From Sphingomonas sp. Leaf34 (GTDB lineage Bacteria > Pseudomonadota > Alphaproteobacteria > Sphingomonadales > Sphingomonadaceae), in contig NZ_LMLC01000001.1 in the NCBI RefSeq assembly GCF_001421805.1, positions 124,001-188,000 on the forward strand: a DNA stretch of 64,000 nt. The letters are read 5' to 3'. The position numbers and the translations under genes are program-made. Below, one piece after another: positions 48,326 to 59,603 of the stretch; positions within the stretch are counted from its first letter, which is position 1; the number at the start of each line of letters is the position of its first letter. Under the pieces are notes generated by a model. It worked only from the letters and a program-made list of their open reading frames with translations. It did not search any database and had not been told where the DNA came from.

Positions 48326-49321
48326 ATGATGGGCACGACCGCCGGACCTACCCTGCTCGGATTCGATGTACTCTGGGTCGCGACGATCCTGTCGGGGGTC
48401 GCCGCGTTCGCGGTCATGATCGCGATCTATGCGGCGACCACCGCCAGCGATCCGATGACGAAGCGCGTCAAGGCGTTGAACGATCGCCGCGAACAGCTCA
48501 AGGCGGGTATCACCGCCTCGACCAAGCGGCGCGCCAAGCTGGTCCAGCGCAACGATACCGCGGACAAGATGCGCGGCATCCTGTCGGCGATGAAGATGCT
48601 GCAGGACAGCCAGGTCAAGGCGGTCCAGCTGAAACTGATGCAGGGCGGCATCCGGTCGAAGGAATGGGCACCCGCGGTGATCTTCGGCCGGCTGGTGTTG
48701 CCGATCGTGCTGGGGGGCGCGATGCTGTACTGGGTGTACGGCACCGATGGCTTTGCGACCTGGGGGCCGCTTAAGAAATACGGGCTCGTCGCGATGACCT
48801 TCATCCTGAGCTACAAGGCGCCCGATCTGTATCTCGACAACAAGGTCAAGAAGCGTTCGGACGCGATCCGCAAAGGACTGCCGGATGCACTCGATCTGCT
48901 GGTAATCTGCGCCGAGGCGGGGCTTACCGTCGACGCTGCGTTCCACCGCGTCGCGCGTGAGCTGGGGCGGGCGTATCCCGAGCTTGGCGAGGAGTTCACG
49001 CTGACCGCGATCGAACTCGGATTCCTGACCGATCGGCGTTCGGCGTTCGAGAATCTTGCCCAACGCGTGAAGCTGGATGCGGTGAAGGGGGTCGTGACGA
49101 CGATGATCCAGACCGAGAAATACGGCACGCCACTAGCGTCGGCGCTGCGCGTGTTGTCGGGCGAATTCCGCAACGAGCGGATGATGCGTGCGGAGGAGAA
49201 GGCTGCGCGCCTGCCCGCGATCATGACGATCCCGCTGATCCTGTTCATCCTGCCCGTGTTGTTTGTCGTCATCCTCGGGCCGGCGGCGTGTTCGATCTCC
49301 GACGCGCTCATCAAGACCTAG
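48326..49321 (+). CDS. tadC: pilus inner-membrane platform protein TadC
   Basis: The protein has 331 residues. An N-terminal membrane helix, a charged linker (KRVKALNDRREQLKAGI) and two further hydrophobic regions surround a T2SF domain: PDALDLLVICAEAGLTVDAA, ELGEEFTLTAIELGFLTDRR, VLSGEFRNERMMRAEEKAAR. It begins seven bases after tadB. The locus ends here without tadD, tadE, tadF or tadG. Confidence 0.93.
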   Translation: MMGTTAGPTLLGFDVLWVATILSGVAAFAVMIAIYAATTASDPMTKRVKALNDRREQLKAGITASTKRRAKLVQRNDTADKMRGILSAMKMLQDSQVKAVQLKLMQGGIRSKEWAPAVIFGRLVLPIVLGGAMLYWVYGTDGFATWGPLKKYGLVAMTFILSYKAPDLYLDNKVKKRSDAIRKGLPDALDLLVICAEAGLTVDAAFHRVARELGRAYPELGEEFTLTAIELGFLTDRRSAFENLAQRVKLDAVKGVVTTMIQTEKYGTPLASALRVLSGEFRNERMMRAEEKAARLPAIMTIPLILFILPVLFVVILGPAACSISDALIKT

Positions 49322-49373
49322 GCAACCGCAGCGCGGGCTGATCGTTGAGCTGCCGTAACAGGAGGGTTTCACG

Positions 49374-49754
49374 ATGCCGTTGTTTTCCACACCTACGCAG
49401 TTCGCGGCGCTTGCGCTGGTCTTTGTCGCCGGCTGGCTGTTCGGGCTGGCGAGTCATCCGGGGGGCAAGAAGTGGAAGGCGCGCTATCTTGCCGAGCGGG
49501 ATGCGCACGGCGCTGCCAAGAAGGACTCGGATCTTCGCGCAGCCGCTGCGGAGAAGCGGGCGGTCGAGGCCGAGCATGAGAACGCACGGCTGGTGAAAGA
49601 GGCTGCGGTCGTGTCGGTTGCGGCGCCAGTCGTCGAGCGTCGCCCGGTGGTCGATACGGTTGCGCGTTCTGAGGTGCGGCCGGCTTATGCGCGGCCTGCG
49701 TATCGGGCCGATGGGACCAAGCGTGGCTGGTTCGATTTCGATCAGCGTCGGTAA
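49374..49754 (+). CDS. membrane-anchored hypothetical protein (126 aa)
   Basis: An N-terminal membrane helix (FAALALVFVAGWLFGLA) is followed by a charged coiled-coil-like stretch (AERDAHGAAKKDSDLRAAAA, then EKRAVEAEHENARLVKEA). A Pro/Arg/Val-rich tail ends RGWFDFDQRR. The ribosome site AGGAGGG stands before ATG 49374. It lies 52 bases after tadC in the same direction and could be co-transcribed, but it is not a known Tad component. Confidence 0.72.
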   Translation: MPLFSTPTQFAALALVFVAGWLFGLASHPGGKKWKARYLAERDAHGAAKKDSDLRAAAAEKRAVEAEHENARLVKEAAVVSVAAPVVERRPVVDTVARSEVRPAYARPAYRADGTKRGWFDFDQRR

Positions 49755-49799
49755 GGGTCTGGAGCGGGGGTGAGGCTTTTCCCCGCTTTCTTGTTCTCA

Positions 49800-49838
49800 C
49801 GCGAAGGCGGGAGCCCAATCTGGGTCCCCGCCTTCGCG
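49800..49838. repeat. short paired palindrome, type A
   Basis: CGCGAAGGCGGGAGCCCA and TGGGTCCCCGCCTTCGCG form an 18-base hairpin with one mismatch around a three-base loop. It lies between converging genes and may end transcription. Confidence 0.75.
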
Positions 49839-49861
49839 GGGCAACATTCTTCTTCTTTTAC

Positions 49862-49964
49862 CACCCGAGCGTAGGCCGTGGCCCAATTGGGGATGCTGCG
49901 TAACTTTGGCGGATACTTCGTTACTCAGGACGTTCCAACTGGGCCGCGGTCTTCGCCGGGGTGG
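49862..49964. repeat. paired palindromic repeat, degenerate type A
   Basis: CACCCGAGCGTAGGCCGTGG plus CCCAATTGGGG is mirrored by AACTGGGCCGCGG plus TCTTCGCCGGGGTGG about 50 bases later. It has more mismatches than the other units and looks older. It ends 20 bases before the ppdK stop. Confidence 0.7.
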
Positions 49965-49984
49965 CGTTGTGTCGTGGACCGACG

Positions 49985-52648
<2,664 letters not shown>

Positions 52649-52740
52649 TACAGGTCCTCTAAGTGCTTGTTTTTATTGGCAGGGCAAAAGTGAAGTTCAC
52701 AAAGTTCACACGCTGGCGAGCGTATGCACATCCATGCCGA

Positions 52741-55191
52741 TCAGCCCTCGATCTTCGAAAAATCCGCGACATTGTGCACTGCGGCGCGAACGCGCTCAAG
52801 TAGCGCGAGACGGGCGGAGCGCTTGGCGGGATCGGCGTCGTTGACGATAACGCTATCAAAAAACGCATCGATCGGCGCGCGCAGCGATGCGAGTGCGGCC
52901 ATCGCGCCGGCGAAGTCTTCCGCGTGAATCGCGGCGGTGGCGCGGGGTTCGGCGGAGTCGAGCGCGGTCATCAGCGCAGCCTCTGCCGGTTCGGGCGTGT
53001 AGGACAGCGTTTGTTGCTCGGAGGCTTCCGTCCCAATGTCCGTCACCCCAGCGGAAGCTGGGGTCTCCCGCGGCTCCTGCCCCTCGCTCCCCGCGGAGAC
53101 CCCAGCTTCCGCTGGGGTGACGGCTTTGGGGGCGGCTTCCTTCTTGAGGATATTGGCGGCGCGCTTGTAGCCGGCGAGCAGGTTCTTGCCGTCCTCGGTG
53201 GTCACGAACGCTTGGAGCGCGTGGACGCGCGCGAGGAGCCGGACGAGATCGTCCTCGCCACCGAGCGCGAACACCGCGTCGATCAGGTCGTGACGGACAC
53301 CGGCTTCGCGCTGCTGGACTTTGAGGCGATCGGCGAAGAAGTCGAGATAACTTTGAAACGCGTCACCGACTCTAATGCTGAAGCGTACAAACGACTCTCT
53401 GCTTTCCTGGGTTCTACCCGGCGATACGTGCGTCCTTTCGCTCGTTGAACGAAGAACAACCTCACAGTTGCGCCGTAGATCATCGAGTGCCGATAACGGA
53501 GCTCCGCCGTCGTCGTAACTGTATACGAAGGTTGGATCAGCGGTTTCCTGACACCACGAAGCAAGCGATGCGGCAAAGACGCTAGCTTGGCTAACTCGGA
53601 GATTGTTGTGTTCGATTATTCGAATGATCCCGAGCGCGGCACGACGAAGCGCGAAGGGGTCTTTTGAACCCGACGGCTTTTGATCGACAAACCAGAAGCT
53701 CGCAATAGTATCCAGCTTGTCCGCCAGCGAGACGGCCACCGTCACCGGGTCGGTGGGAACATCATCGCCCTGCCCGACCGGCTTGTAATGGTCGCGGATC
53801 GCGGCGGCGACGGCCGGGTGCTCGCCTTGGGCTGCGGCGTAGTAGCCGCCCATCAGGCCCTGGAGTTCGGGGAACTCGCCGACCATGCCGGTGACGAGAT
53901 CCGCCTTGGCGAGGCGGGCTGCGCGATCTGCGAGGTCTGCCAATTCCTCCCCTGCAGGGGGAGGGGGACCGTCAGCCTTAGGCTGAGGGTGGAGGGGGTT
54001 CTCCGCAGGCGCTGCGCTTCGTGGCGCGCCCCCTCCACCAGCTTCGCTGGTCCCCCTCCCCGTTCCGGGGAGGATTATGCCCTCTTCGACCAGCCAGCGT
54101 GCGAGCTTCGCAACGCGGTCGACCTTGTCGGCCAGCGTGCCGAGCTTTTCGTGGAAGACAATCTTTTCGAGCTTGGCGGCCTGCTCTTCGAGCGGCACCT
54201 TCAGGTCGGTGTCGTAGAAGAATTTCGCATCCGACAGACGTGCGGCAAGCACTTTGCGGTTGCCCTCGACGATCTTCGCGCCGCCGTCGTGCGCGGCGAT
54301 GTTAGCGGTACAGACGAACGCGTTGGCGAGCGTCCCGTCGGCGCTGCGGCAGACGAAATATTTCTGGTTTACGCGCGCCGTCAGCTGAATCACCTCGGGC
54401 GGGACGTCGAGAAACGCGGGGTCGAACTGGCCGAGCAGCGGAATCGGCCATTCGGTGAGGCCGGCATTCTCCGCCACAAGCCCCTCGTCCTTGATCAGTT
54501 CGAGCCCGGCCTGCATCGCGGCCTCGCAGGCCTGATCGCGGATCAGCGTCGCGCGTTCGTCGTGGTCGACGATGACGTGGCAGGCGCGCAGCTTCTCGAC
54601 ATAGTCGTGCGCGCCGCCGATCGTGATCTGGTACGGGTGGTGGAAGCGGTGGCCGAGCGTGGCGGCGCCGCTCTCGATCCCGGCGATTGCGAACGGCACG
54701 ATCTCTTCGCCGAGCAGCGCTACGATGCCTTGCAGCGGGCGGACCCAGCGCAGGCTTTCGGTGCTGGCGGAGGCATCGCCCCAGCGCATCGACTTGGGCC
54801 ACGGGAACGCGCGGACGATCGCGGGGATCGCCTCTGCCAGCACGGCGGCGGTGGCGCGGCCGGGCTTTTCGGTGACCGCGAACAGCGTGCCGCCGCGATC
54901 GACCAGCTGCTCGCGGGTGAGGCCGGTCTTGCGCAGGAACCCTTCGAGCGCCTGCGCGGGGGCCGATGTCTTGGGGCCCTTCACCTCTTCGGAGACCGCG
55001 GCGGTCTCGAGCGGCAGGTCGCGCGCGATCAGCGTCAGGCGGCGCGGCGTCGCATAGGTGACGAGCGCGCTGGTGGCGATGCCGGCCTTGGCGAGCTCGG
55101 CTGTGAACAGCTTGGCCAGATCTTCGCGTGCACGCGCCTGCATTCGTGCAGGGATTTCTTCAGAGCGGAGTTCGAGAAGGAAATCGGTCAT
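52741..55191 (-). CDS. glyS: glycyl-tRNA synthetase beta subunit with three extra segments
   Basis: GlyS holds the tRNA and, with GlyQ, charges tRNA-Gly. It has 816 residues, whereas E. coli GlyS has 689. Conserved blocks remain: MTDFLLELRSEEIPARM, PKSMRW, LTARVNQKYFVCRSADG, GEFPELQGLMGGYYA, DKLDTIASFWFVDQKPSGSK and FFADRLKVQQREAGVRHDL. Three stretches are unusual: residues 373-416, a translated type B palindrome; residues about 534-614, a low-GC block replacing the usual short linker; and residues 690-717, a translated type A-like palindrome. The reading frame is intact throughout. These additions sit between conserved blocks, so the enzyme is probably active. Confidence 0.94.
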   Translation of the reverse strand: MTDFLLELRSEEIPARMQARAREDLAKLFTAELAKAGIATSALVTYATPRRLTLIARDLPLETAAVSEEVKGPKTSAPAQALEGFLRKTGLTREQLVDRGGTLFAVTEKPGRATAAVLAEAIPAIVRAFPWPKSMRWGDASASTESLRWVRPLQGIVALLGEEIVPFAIAGIESGAATLGHRFHHPYQITIGGAHDYVEKLRACHVIVDHDERATLIRDQACEAAMQAGLELIKDEGLVAENAGLTEWPIPLLGQFDPAFLDVPPEVIQLTARVNQKYFVCRSADGTLANAFVCTANIAAHDGGAKIVEGNRKVLAARLSDAKFFYDTDLKVPLEEQAAKLEKIVFHEKLGTLADKVDRVAKLARWLVEEGIILPGTGRGTSEAGGGGAPRSAAPAENPLHPQPKADGPPPPAGEELADLADRAARLAKADLVTGMVGEFPELQGLMGGYYAAAQGEHPAVAAAIRDHYKPVGQGDDVPTDPVTVAVSLADKLDTIASFWFVDQKPSGSKDPFALRRAALGIIRIIEHNNLRVSQASVFAASLASWCQETADPTFVYSYDDGGAPLSALDDLRRNCEVVLRSTSERTHVSPGRTQESRESFVRFSIRVGDAFQSYLDFFADRLKVQQREAGVRHDLIDAVFALGGEDDLVRLLARVHALQAFVTTEDGKNLLAGYKRAANILKKEAAPKAVTPAEAGVSAGSEGQEPRETPASAGVTDIGTEASEQQTLSYTPEPAEAALMTALDSAEPRATAAIHAEDFAGAMAALASLRAPIDAFFDSVIVNDADPAKRSARLALLERVRAAVHNVADFSKIEG
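53042..53121. repeat. palindromic repeat inside glyS (residues 690-717)
   Basis: GTCACCCCAGCGGAAGCTGG plus GGTCTCCCGCGG is mirrored by CCGCGGAGACCCCAGCTTCC plus GCTGGGGTGAC after 17 bases, with a single-base difference between arms of 31-32 bases. It is translated in frame as roughly AVTPAEAGVSAGSEG then QEPRETPASAGVTD. Confidence 0.85.
53946..54073. repeat. palindromic repeat inside glyS (residues 373-416), type B
   Basis: CCTCCCCTGCAGGGGGAGGG is echoed by GGTCCCCCTCCCCGTTCCGG plus GGAGG at the other end, with inner arms around GCCTTAGGC and AGCTTCGCT. It resembles the repeats at 18762 and 33951. It is translated in frame as a Gly/Pro/Ala-rich insert. Confidence 0.8.
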
Positions 55192-55226
55192 TCGGGCTCA
55201 CCGGTCGGAGCAAAAACACTCTGCGC

Positions 55227-55272
55227 TCTCTGCGCCTCTGCGCGATAGTCTGTTCGCGCAGAGGCGCAGAGA
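55227..55272. repeat. 19-bp perfect inverted repeat between glyQ and glyS, type C
   Basis: TCTCTGCGCCTCTGCGCGA and TCGCGCAGAGGCGCAGAGA are exact reverse complements around an eight-base loop. The unit has a CTCTGCGC theme unlike types A and B. It lies inside the glyQS operon and would form a hairpin in the mRNA. Confidence 0.85.
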
Positions 55273-55318
55273 TCGCGGAGAAAAGAAGAGATACAGCCTG
55301 CGGCGCTGCGGGGGCGCA

Positions 55319-56197
55319 TCATGCGGCCCATCCGTGCTTGTCCATCCAGGCGGCGCAGGCGCCTTTGGCGAGGTCGCGGACGCGGCCCATATAGGCCTGG
55401 CGTTCGGCGACCGAGATCACCCCGCGCGCCTGGAGCAGGTTGAAGACGTGGCTCGCCTTGATCGCCTGCTCGTAGGCGGGGATCGGCAGCTTGTGATTCA
55501 GGCTGTTCTCGCATTCGGCGACGTGCTTGCGGAACTGGTCGAACAGCGAGTCCGTGTCGGCGACCTCGAAGTTCCACTTCGACATCTCCTGCTCATTCTC
55601 CAGGAACACCTCGCCGTACGTGACGCCGGCGTCGTTGAACGCGAGGTCGTAGACGCTGTCCTTGTCCTGGATGTACATTGCGAGGCGCTCGAGCCCGTAG
55701 GTAAGCTCGCCCGCGACGGGCTTCATGTCGAAGCCGCCCATCTGCTGGAAATAGGTGAACTGGGTCACCTCCATGCCGTCGCACCAGACCTCCCAGCCGA
55801 GCCCCCACGCGCCGAGCGTCGGGCTTTCCCAATCGTCCTCGACGAAGCGGATGTCGTGCTTCAGCATGTCGATGCCGATCGCCGCGAGCGACCCCAGAAA
55901 CAGCTCCTGGAGGTTCGCTGGCGATGGCTTCAGGATCACCTGATACTGGTAATAATGCTGGAGCCGGTTCGGGTTCTCACCGTAGCGGCCATCCGTGGGA
56001 CGGCGGCAGGGCTGGACGAAAGCGGCGTTCCACGGCTTCGGCCCGAGCGCGCGCAGCGTCGTGGCGGTGTGGAAGGTGCCCGCGCCCATTTCCATGTCGT
56101 AGGGCTGCAGGATCAGGCACCCGTGCTCGCTCCAATAGTCATGGAGCGTGAGGATCATGCGCTGGAAGCTGAGAGGCTTTTTCAGGGGCTGGGTCAC
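55319..56197 (-). CDS. glyQ: glycyl-tRNA synthetase alpha subunit
   Basis: This catalytic subunit makes glycyl-adenylate. It has 292 residues, the usual size. Marks: [76 protein letters not shown] and [15 protein letters not shown]. The start is GTG at 56195-56197, giving [11 protein letters not shown]; the frame is open far upstream, but only antisense to the next gene. It is followed by glyS after 127 bases containing a perfect hairpin. Confidence 0.95.
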   Translation of the reverse strand: MTQPLKKPLSFQRMILTLHDYWSEHGCLILQPYDMEMGAGTFHTATTLRALGPKPWNAAFVQPCRRPTDGRYGENPNRLQHYYQYQVILKPSPANLQELFLGSLAAIGIDMLKHDIRFVEDDWESPTLGAWGLGWEVWCDGMEVTQFTYFQQMGGFDMKPVAGELTYGLERLAMYIQDKDSVYDLAFNDAGVTYGEVFLENEQEMSKWNFEVADTDSLFDQFRKHVAECENSLNHKLPIPAYEQAIKASHVFNLLQARGVISVAERQAYMGRVRDLAKGACAAWMDKHGWAA

Positions 56198-56293
56198 GCG
56201 CGGGCTTTGGCGGATGGGGGCAGACGAGGCAAGTGGTGCGTTTGCATGCGGCCTCCTACATGGGGCCAAACCGATATAGAGGATGCCGTCGCC

Positions 56294-57214
56294 TTGAAGC
56301 TGTTTTCCAGACTCGTCTCGTTCCGATCCGCGCTGTCCGCCCTGGCGATGGCGTTTGCGCTCCCCGCCTGCGCACAGGTCGCGCCGAAGCCCGTGCAGGC
56401 CGCCAACGATGCCGACCCGGCCTTGTGGGTGGTGAAGGACAAGGACACGACGATCTATCTGTTCGGGACGATCCACGTGCTCAAACCCGGGATGACGTGG
56501 TTCGACGAGGCGGTGAAGACCGCGTTCGACCGGTCGCAGCAGGTGGTGCTCGAGTTGGTGATGCCCGATCCGAACAAGATGCAGAGCCTCGTGATGGCGA
56601 CGGGCGTGGCGAAGGACGGCCCGACGCTGACCGAGCAGCTGCCCGCTGACAAGCGCGCGGCCTATGCCAAGGCGGTGACCGATCTGGGGCTGCCGGCGAA
56701 TGCGTTCGACCGGTTCCGCCCCTGGCTGGCGGCGACCAACCTGTCGATCGCGCCGCTGTCGAAGCTTGGTTATGATTCGGCGAACGGACCCGAGCAGGTG
56801 ATTACGGCGGCGGCGAAGGCGGCGGGGAAGCCGGTCACCGGGCTGGAGACGGCGGAGGAGCAGCTGGGCTATTTCGGCGGCCTGTCGCAAAAGGCGCAGC
56901 TGCAGTTTCTCGGCAGCACGATCGACGAGTTGCCGAAACTGGAAACGACGATGGCGACGATGGTCGACGAATGGGCAAAGGGCGATCCCGAAGCGCTCGC
57001 CAGGGAAATGAACGACAGTCTGAAGGACTCGCCCGAGGTCGCCAAGGTGTTGCTGGTGGATCGCAATGCGCGCTGGGCCGAATGGGTCGCGAACCGGATG
57101 AAGACGCCGGGGACGGTGTTCGTGGCGGTCGGTGCGGGGCATCTGGCGGGGCAGGACAGCGTGCAGGCGCAGCTGGCCAAGCGCGGCCTGACGGCGGAGC
57201 GCGTCCGGTATTGA
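56294..57214 (+). CDS. TraB/GumN-family protein
   Basis: The protein has 306 residues. A signal peptide ([20 protein letters not shown]) is followed by the family motifs [17 protein letters not shown], with conserved [13 protein letters not shown] and the C-terminal [20 protein letters not shown]. Related proteins look like metal-dependent proteases (TIKI group); the bacterial function is unknown. ALPAC could also be a lipobox. The start appears to be TTG at 56294 with AGAGGA upstream; no ATG fits. It is divergent from glyQ with about 96 bases between. Confidence 0.84.
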   Translation: MKLFSRLVSFRSALSALAMAFALPACAQVAPKPVQAANDADPALWVVKDKDTTIYLFGTIHVLKPGMTWFDEAVKTAFDRSQQVVLELVMPDPNKMQSLVMATGVAKDGPTLTEQLPADKRAAYAKAVTDLGLPANAFDRFRPWLAATNLSIAPLSKLGYDSANGPEQVITAAAKAAGKPVTGLETAEEQLGYFGGLSQKAQLQFLGSTIDELPKLETTMATMVDEWAKGDPEALAREMNDSLKDSPEVAKVLLVDRNARWAEWVANRMKTPGTVFVAVGAGHLAGQDSVQAQLAKRGLTAERVRY

Positions 57215-57308
57215 CCGGATCGCCGCCGCCGCGATGCGGGGCGCGCGCCGGGAGCGCGCGCGCACGCCATGCGCTCGACAATCGCTTCGCAGCCACTAGG
57301 TCCGAGGC

Positions 57309-59069
57309 ATGACAGTTCTCGGCGTAACATCCTCGATCCTCGGCCAACCCTGGCGCTGGCGCGCGCTTTCGGCAGATCAGCGCGACGGCGTCGGGGGCGG
57401 CTCGGGCGACGACCTCGTCACCACGCTCCTGCTTGCGCGCGGCTGCACGCGCGATGCGCTAGACGCGCATCGCGCGCCGTCGATCCGCGCGTTCATGCCC
57501 GACCCGTCGATCTTCCGCGACATGGACCGCGCCGCAGAGCGCCTCGCCGACGCGGTGCAGGCCGGCGAACAGGTCGCGATCTTCGGCGATTACGACGTCG
57601 ACGGCGCCACCTCCGCCGCGCTGATGATCCTGACTCTGCGCGATCTCGGGATCGAGGCGCGCGCCTATATCCCCGACCGCCTGCTCGAAGGCTATGGCCC
57701 GTCGGGCGCAGCGCTCGTCCGGCTCGCCGCCGAGGGCGCGACGCTGATCGTCACGGTCGATTGCGGCGCGCAGGCGTTCGACGCGCTCGACGCCGCGCGC
57801 GAGGCGAAGGTCGACGTGATCGTGATCGACCATCACAAATGCTCGACCGCGCTGCCGCACGCGCTGGCGCTGGTGAACCCCAACCGCCTCGACGAGACCG
57901 AGGGCGCCGCGCACGGCCATCTCGCCGCGGTGGGCATGTGTTTCCTCGCCGCCGCCGCGCTCGTCCGCACGCTGCGCGCGCGCGGGTTCTTCAAGGACCG
58001 CGCCGAACCCAAGCTGATCGACCTGCTCGACATCGTCGCGCTCGGCACCGTCGCCGACGTGGCCCAGCTCCGCGGGCTCAACCGCGCGTTCGTCGCGCAG
58101 GGCCTCAAAGTCATGGGCGCGCGCAAGAACATCGGCGTCGCCGCGCTGATCGAGGCGTCGCGCCTGACCCGCAACCCGACCTGCACCGATCTCGGCTTCG
58201 CGCTCGGCCCCCGCATCAACGCTGGCGGCCGCGTCGGACGCGCCGATCTCGGCGTCCGGCTGCTCATCACGCAGGACCCCGACGAAGCGCGCGCAATCGC
58301 CGCCGAGCTCGACCGCCTCAACGAGGAGCGTCGCGCGATCGAAACCGCGGTGCAGGAAGCCGCCGACCTGCTCGCCAGCCGGAGCCGCGCCGTCGCGGTT
58401 GTCGCCGGGCATGGCTGGCACCCCGGTGTGATCGGCATCGTCGCCGGCCGGCTGAAGGAAAAGCTCGGCCGCCCCGCGATCGTCATCGCGATCGACGAGA
58501 ACGGCATCGGCAAGGGCTCGGGCCGCTCGATCCCCGGCGTCGACCTCGGCGCCGCGGTGATGGCCGCGCGCGAACACGGCCTGCTCGTCGCGGGCGGGGG
58601 CCACGCGATGGCCGCCGGCCTGACGATCGCGGAGGCCGCGATCCCCGCCTTCACCGACTTCCTCGAAGAGCGTCTCGCCGACGCCGTGGAGCGATCGAAC
58701 GGCGACCGCGCGCTGCTGCTCGACGCGGTGCTAGCGGCGGGCGGGGTCAACCCCGGCCTCGTCGAATCGATGGAGGCCGGCGGCCCCTATGGCATGGGCT
58801 GGCCCGCGCCGCGCGTCGCGATGGGCCCGGTGCGTATCATCAAGGCGGATATCGTCGGCAACGGCCATGTCCGCACGATCGTCGCGGGCGACGACGGCCG
58901 CAGCATCAAGGCGATGGCGTTCCGCGCGGCGGAAACCCCGCTCGGCCAGGCGCTGCTGGGCGCCGCCCCCCACCGCAAGCTCTGGCTCGCCGGCCGTGCG
59001 AAGATCGACGACTGGTCCTCGCGTCCCTCGGCCGAACTTCATGTCGAGGATGCGGCATGGGCCGACTAA
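57309..59069 (+). CDS. recJ: single-strand DNA exonuclease RecJ
   Basis: RecJ is the 5'-3' exonuclease of the RecF recombination and repair pathways. It has 586 residues. DHH-family motifs: AIFGDYDVDGATSAALMI, LIVTVDCGAQAFDAL and the DHH itself in VIVIDHHKCSTALP. DHHA1-type GRSIPGVDLGAAVMAAREHG and VAGGGHAMAAGLTI follow, with an OB-like end. It lies 94 bases after the TraB/GumN gene and 61 before tRNA-Glu. Confidence 0.96.
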   Translation: MTVLGVTSSILGQPWRWRALSADQRDGVGGGSGDDLVTTLLLARGCTRDALDAHRAPSIRAFMPDPSIFRDMDRAAERLADAVQAGEQVAIFGDYDVDGATSAALMILTLRDLGIEARAYIPDRLLEGYGPSGAALVRLAAEGATLIVTVDCGAQAFDALDAAREAKVDVIVIDHHKCSTALPHALALVNPNRLDETEGAAHGHLAAVGMCFLAAAALVRTLRARGFFKDRAEPKLIDLLDIVALGTVADVAQLRGLNRAFVAQGLKVMGARKNIGVAALIEASRLTRNPTCTDLGFALGPRINAGGRVGRADLGVRLLITQDPDEARAIAAELDRLNEERRAIETAVQEAADLLASRSRAVAVVAGHGWHPGVIGIVAGRLKEKLGRPAIVIAIDENGIGKGSGRSIPGVDLGAAVMAAREHGLLVAGGGHAMAAGLTIAEAAIPAFTDFLEERLADAVERSNGDRALLLDAVLAAGGVNPGLVESMEAGGPYGMGWPAPRVAMGPVRIIKADIVGNGHVRTIVAGDDGRSIKAMAFRAAETPLGQALLGAAPHRKLWLAGRAKIDDWSSRPSAELHVEDAAWAD

Positions 59070-59130
59070 ATTCTTGTACCGAAACGCTTGACGCACCGCC
59101 CCCTTCCCCTTAGTCGGCCTCCACCACGCA

Positions 59131-59205
59131 GGCCCCTTCGTCTAGCGGTTAGGACGCGGCCCTTTCACGGCTGAAGCACGGGTTCGATTCCCGTAGGGGT
59201 CACCA
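59131..59205 (+). tRNA. tRNA-Glu (anticodon TTC)
   Basis: Acceptor GGCCCCT pairs with AGGGGTC (one G-U). The anticodon loop CTTTCAC carries TTC. The T arm is ACGGG-TTCGATT-CCCGT, followed by A and an encoded CCA. No 3'-end duplicate of this tRNA was found downstream in the window. Confidence 0.95.
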
Positions 59206-59226
59206 TTCGCACAGAATGGCGGTTTT
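59203..59226 (+). terminator. terminator after tRNA-Glu
   Basis: CCATTC and GAATGG form a six-base stem with loop GCACA. The stem is followed by CGGTTTT. It starts in the CCA end of the tRNA. Confidence 0.65.
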
Positions 59227-59276
59227 CGGTGACGTTAGCTAACCAGTGGCGCCTCCAGACTCGCGTGTTTGCCCGC

Positions 59277-59498
59277 TCATGCGTAGCCGGGTGTTGAGTC
59301 GCTCATCATCGGCCGTGGCGGATCGATCTTTTCTTCAACTTCCAGCAGCGGACGCTCGGGGTTCGCGGGCGCCTCCTTAATCTCGGACGGGCGTTCAGAT
59401 CGGCATTGGGATCGCGCGCTTACGTGGTTGTACAGCTGCCGCTCCACGCCGTTCCTCTTTGATGGATGTGGCGATTCAGGCGGAGCGAAGGCTGACAC
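59277..59498 (-). CDS. possible small protein (73 aa), weak
   Basis: The frame ends with EIKEAPANPERPLLEVEEKI then DPPRPMMSDSTPGYA, which looks more protein-like than its surroundings. There is no recognised domain, and the N-terminal half looks like chance sequence. It could be a real small gene with a later start, or a remnant in the roughly 800-base stretch between tRNA-Glu and the acetyltransferase gene. Confidence 0.25.
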   Translation of the reverse strand: MSAFAPPESPHPSKRNGVERQLYNHVSARSQCRSERPSEIKEAPANPERPLLEVEEKIDPPRPMMSDSTPGYA

Positions 59499-59603
59499 CC
59501 TTATCCTGTCGGGGTCTAAACACCGCCCTTAGGAGGCCGACCGTAGACACCGTGAAACATAGTCGTCGAACCAGCAATGTGGCTTGCCGTTCCAGCCTAT
59601 CGT

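Noticed and set aside
53680..55248. 522-codon plus-strand frame antisense to glyS
   Set aside because: GlyS conserved blocks on the minus strand explain the region.
57269..59113. 614-codon plus-strand frame overlapping recJ in another phase
   Set aside because: It is almost entirely Arg/Ala/Gly/Pro, a typical phase-shift shadow of a GC-rich gene; RecJ motifs are in the other phase.
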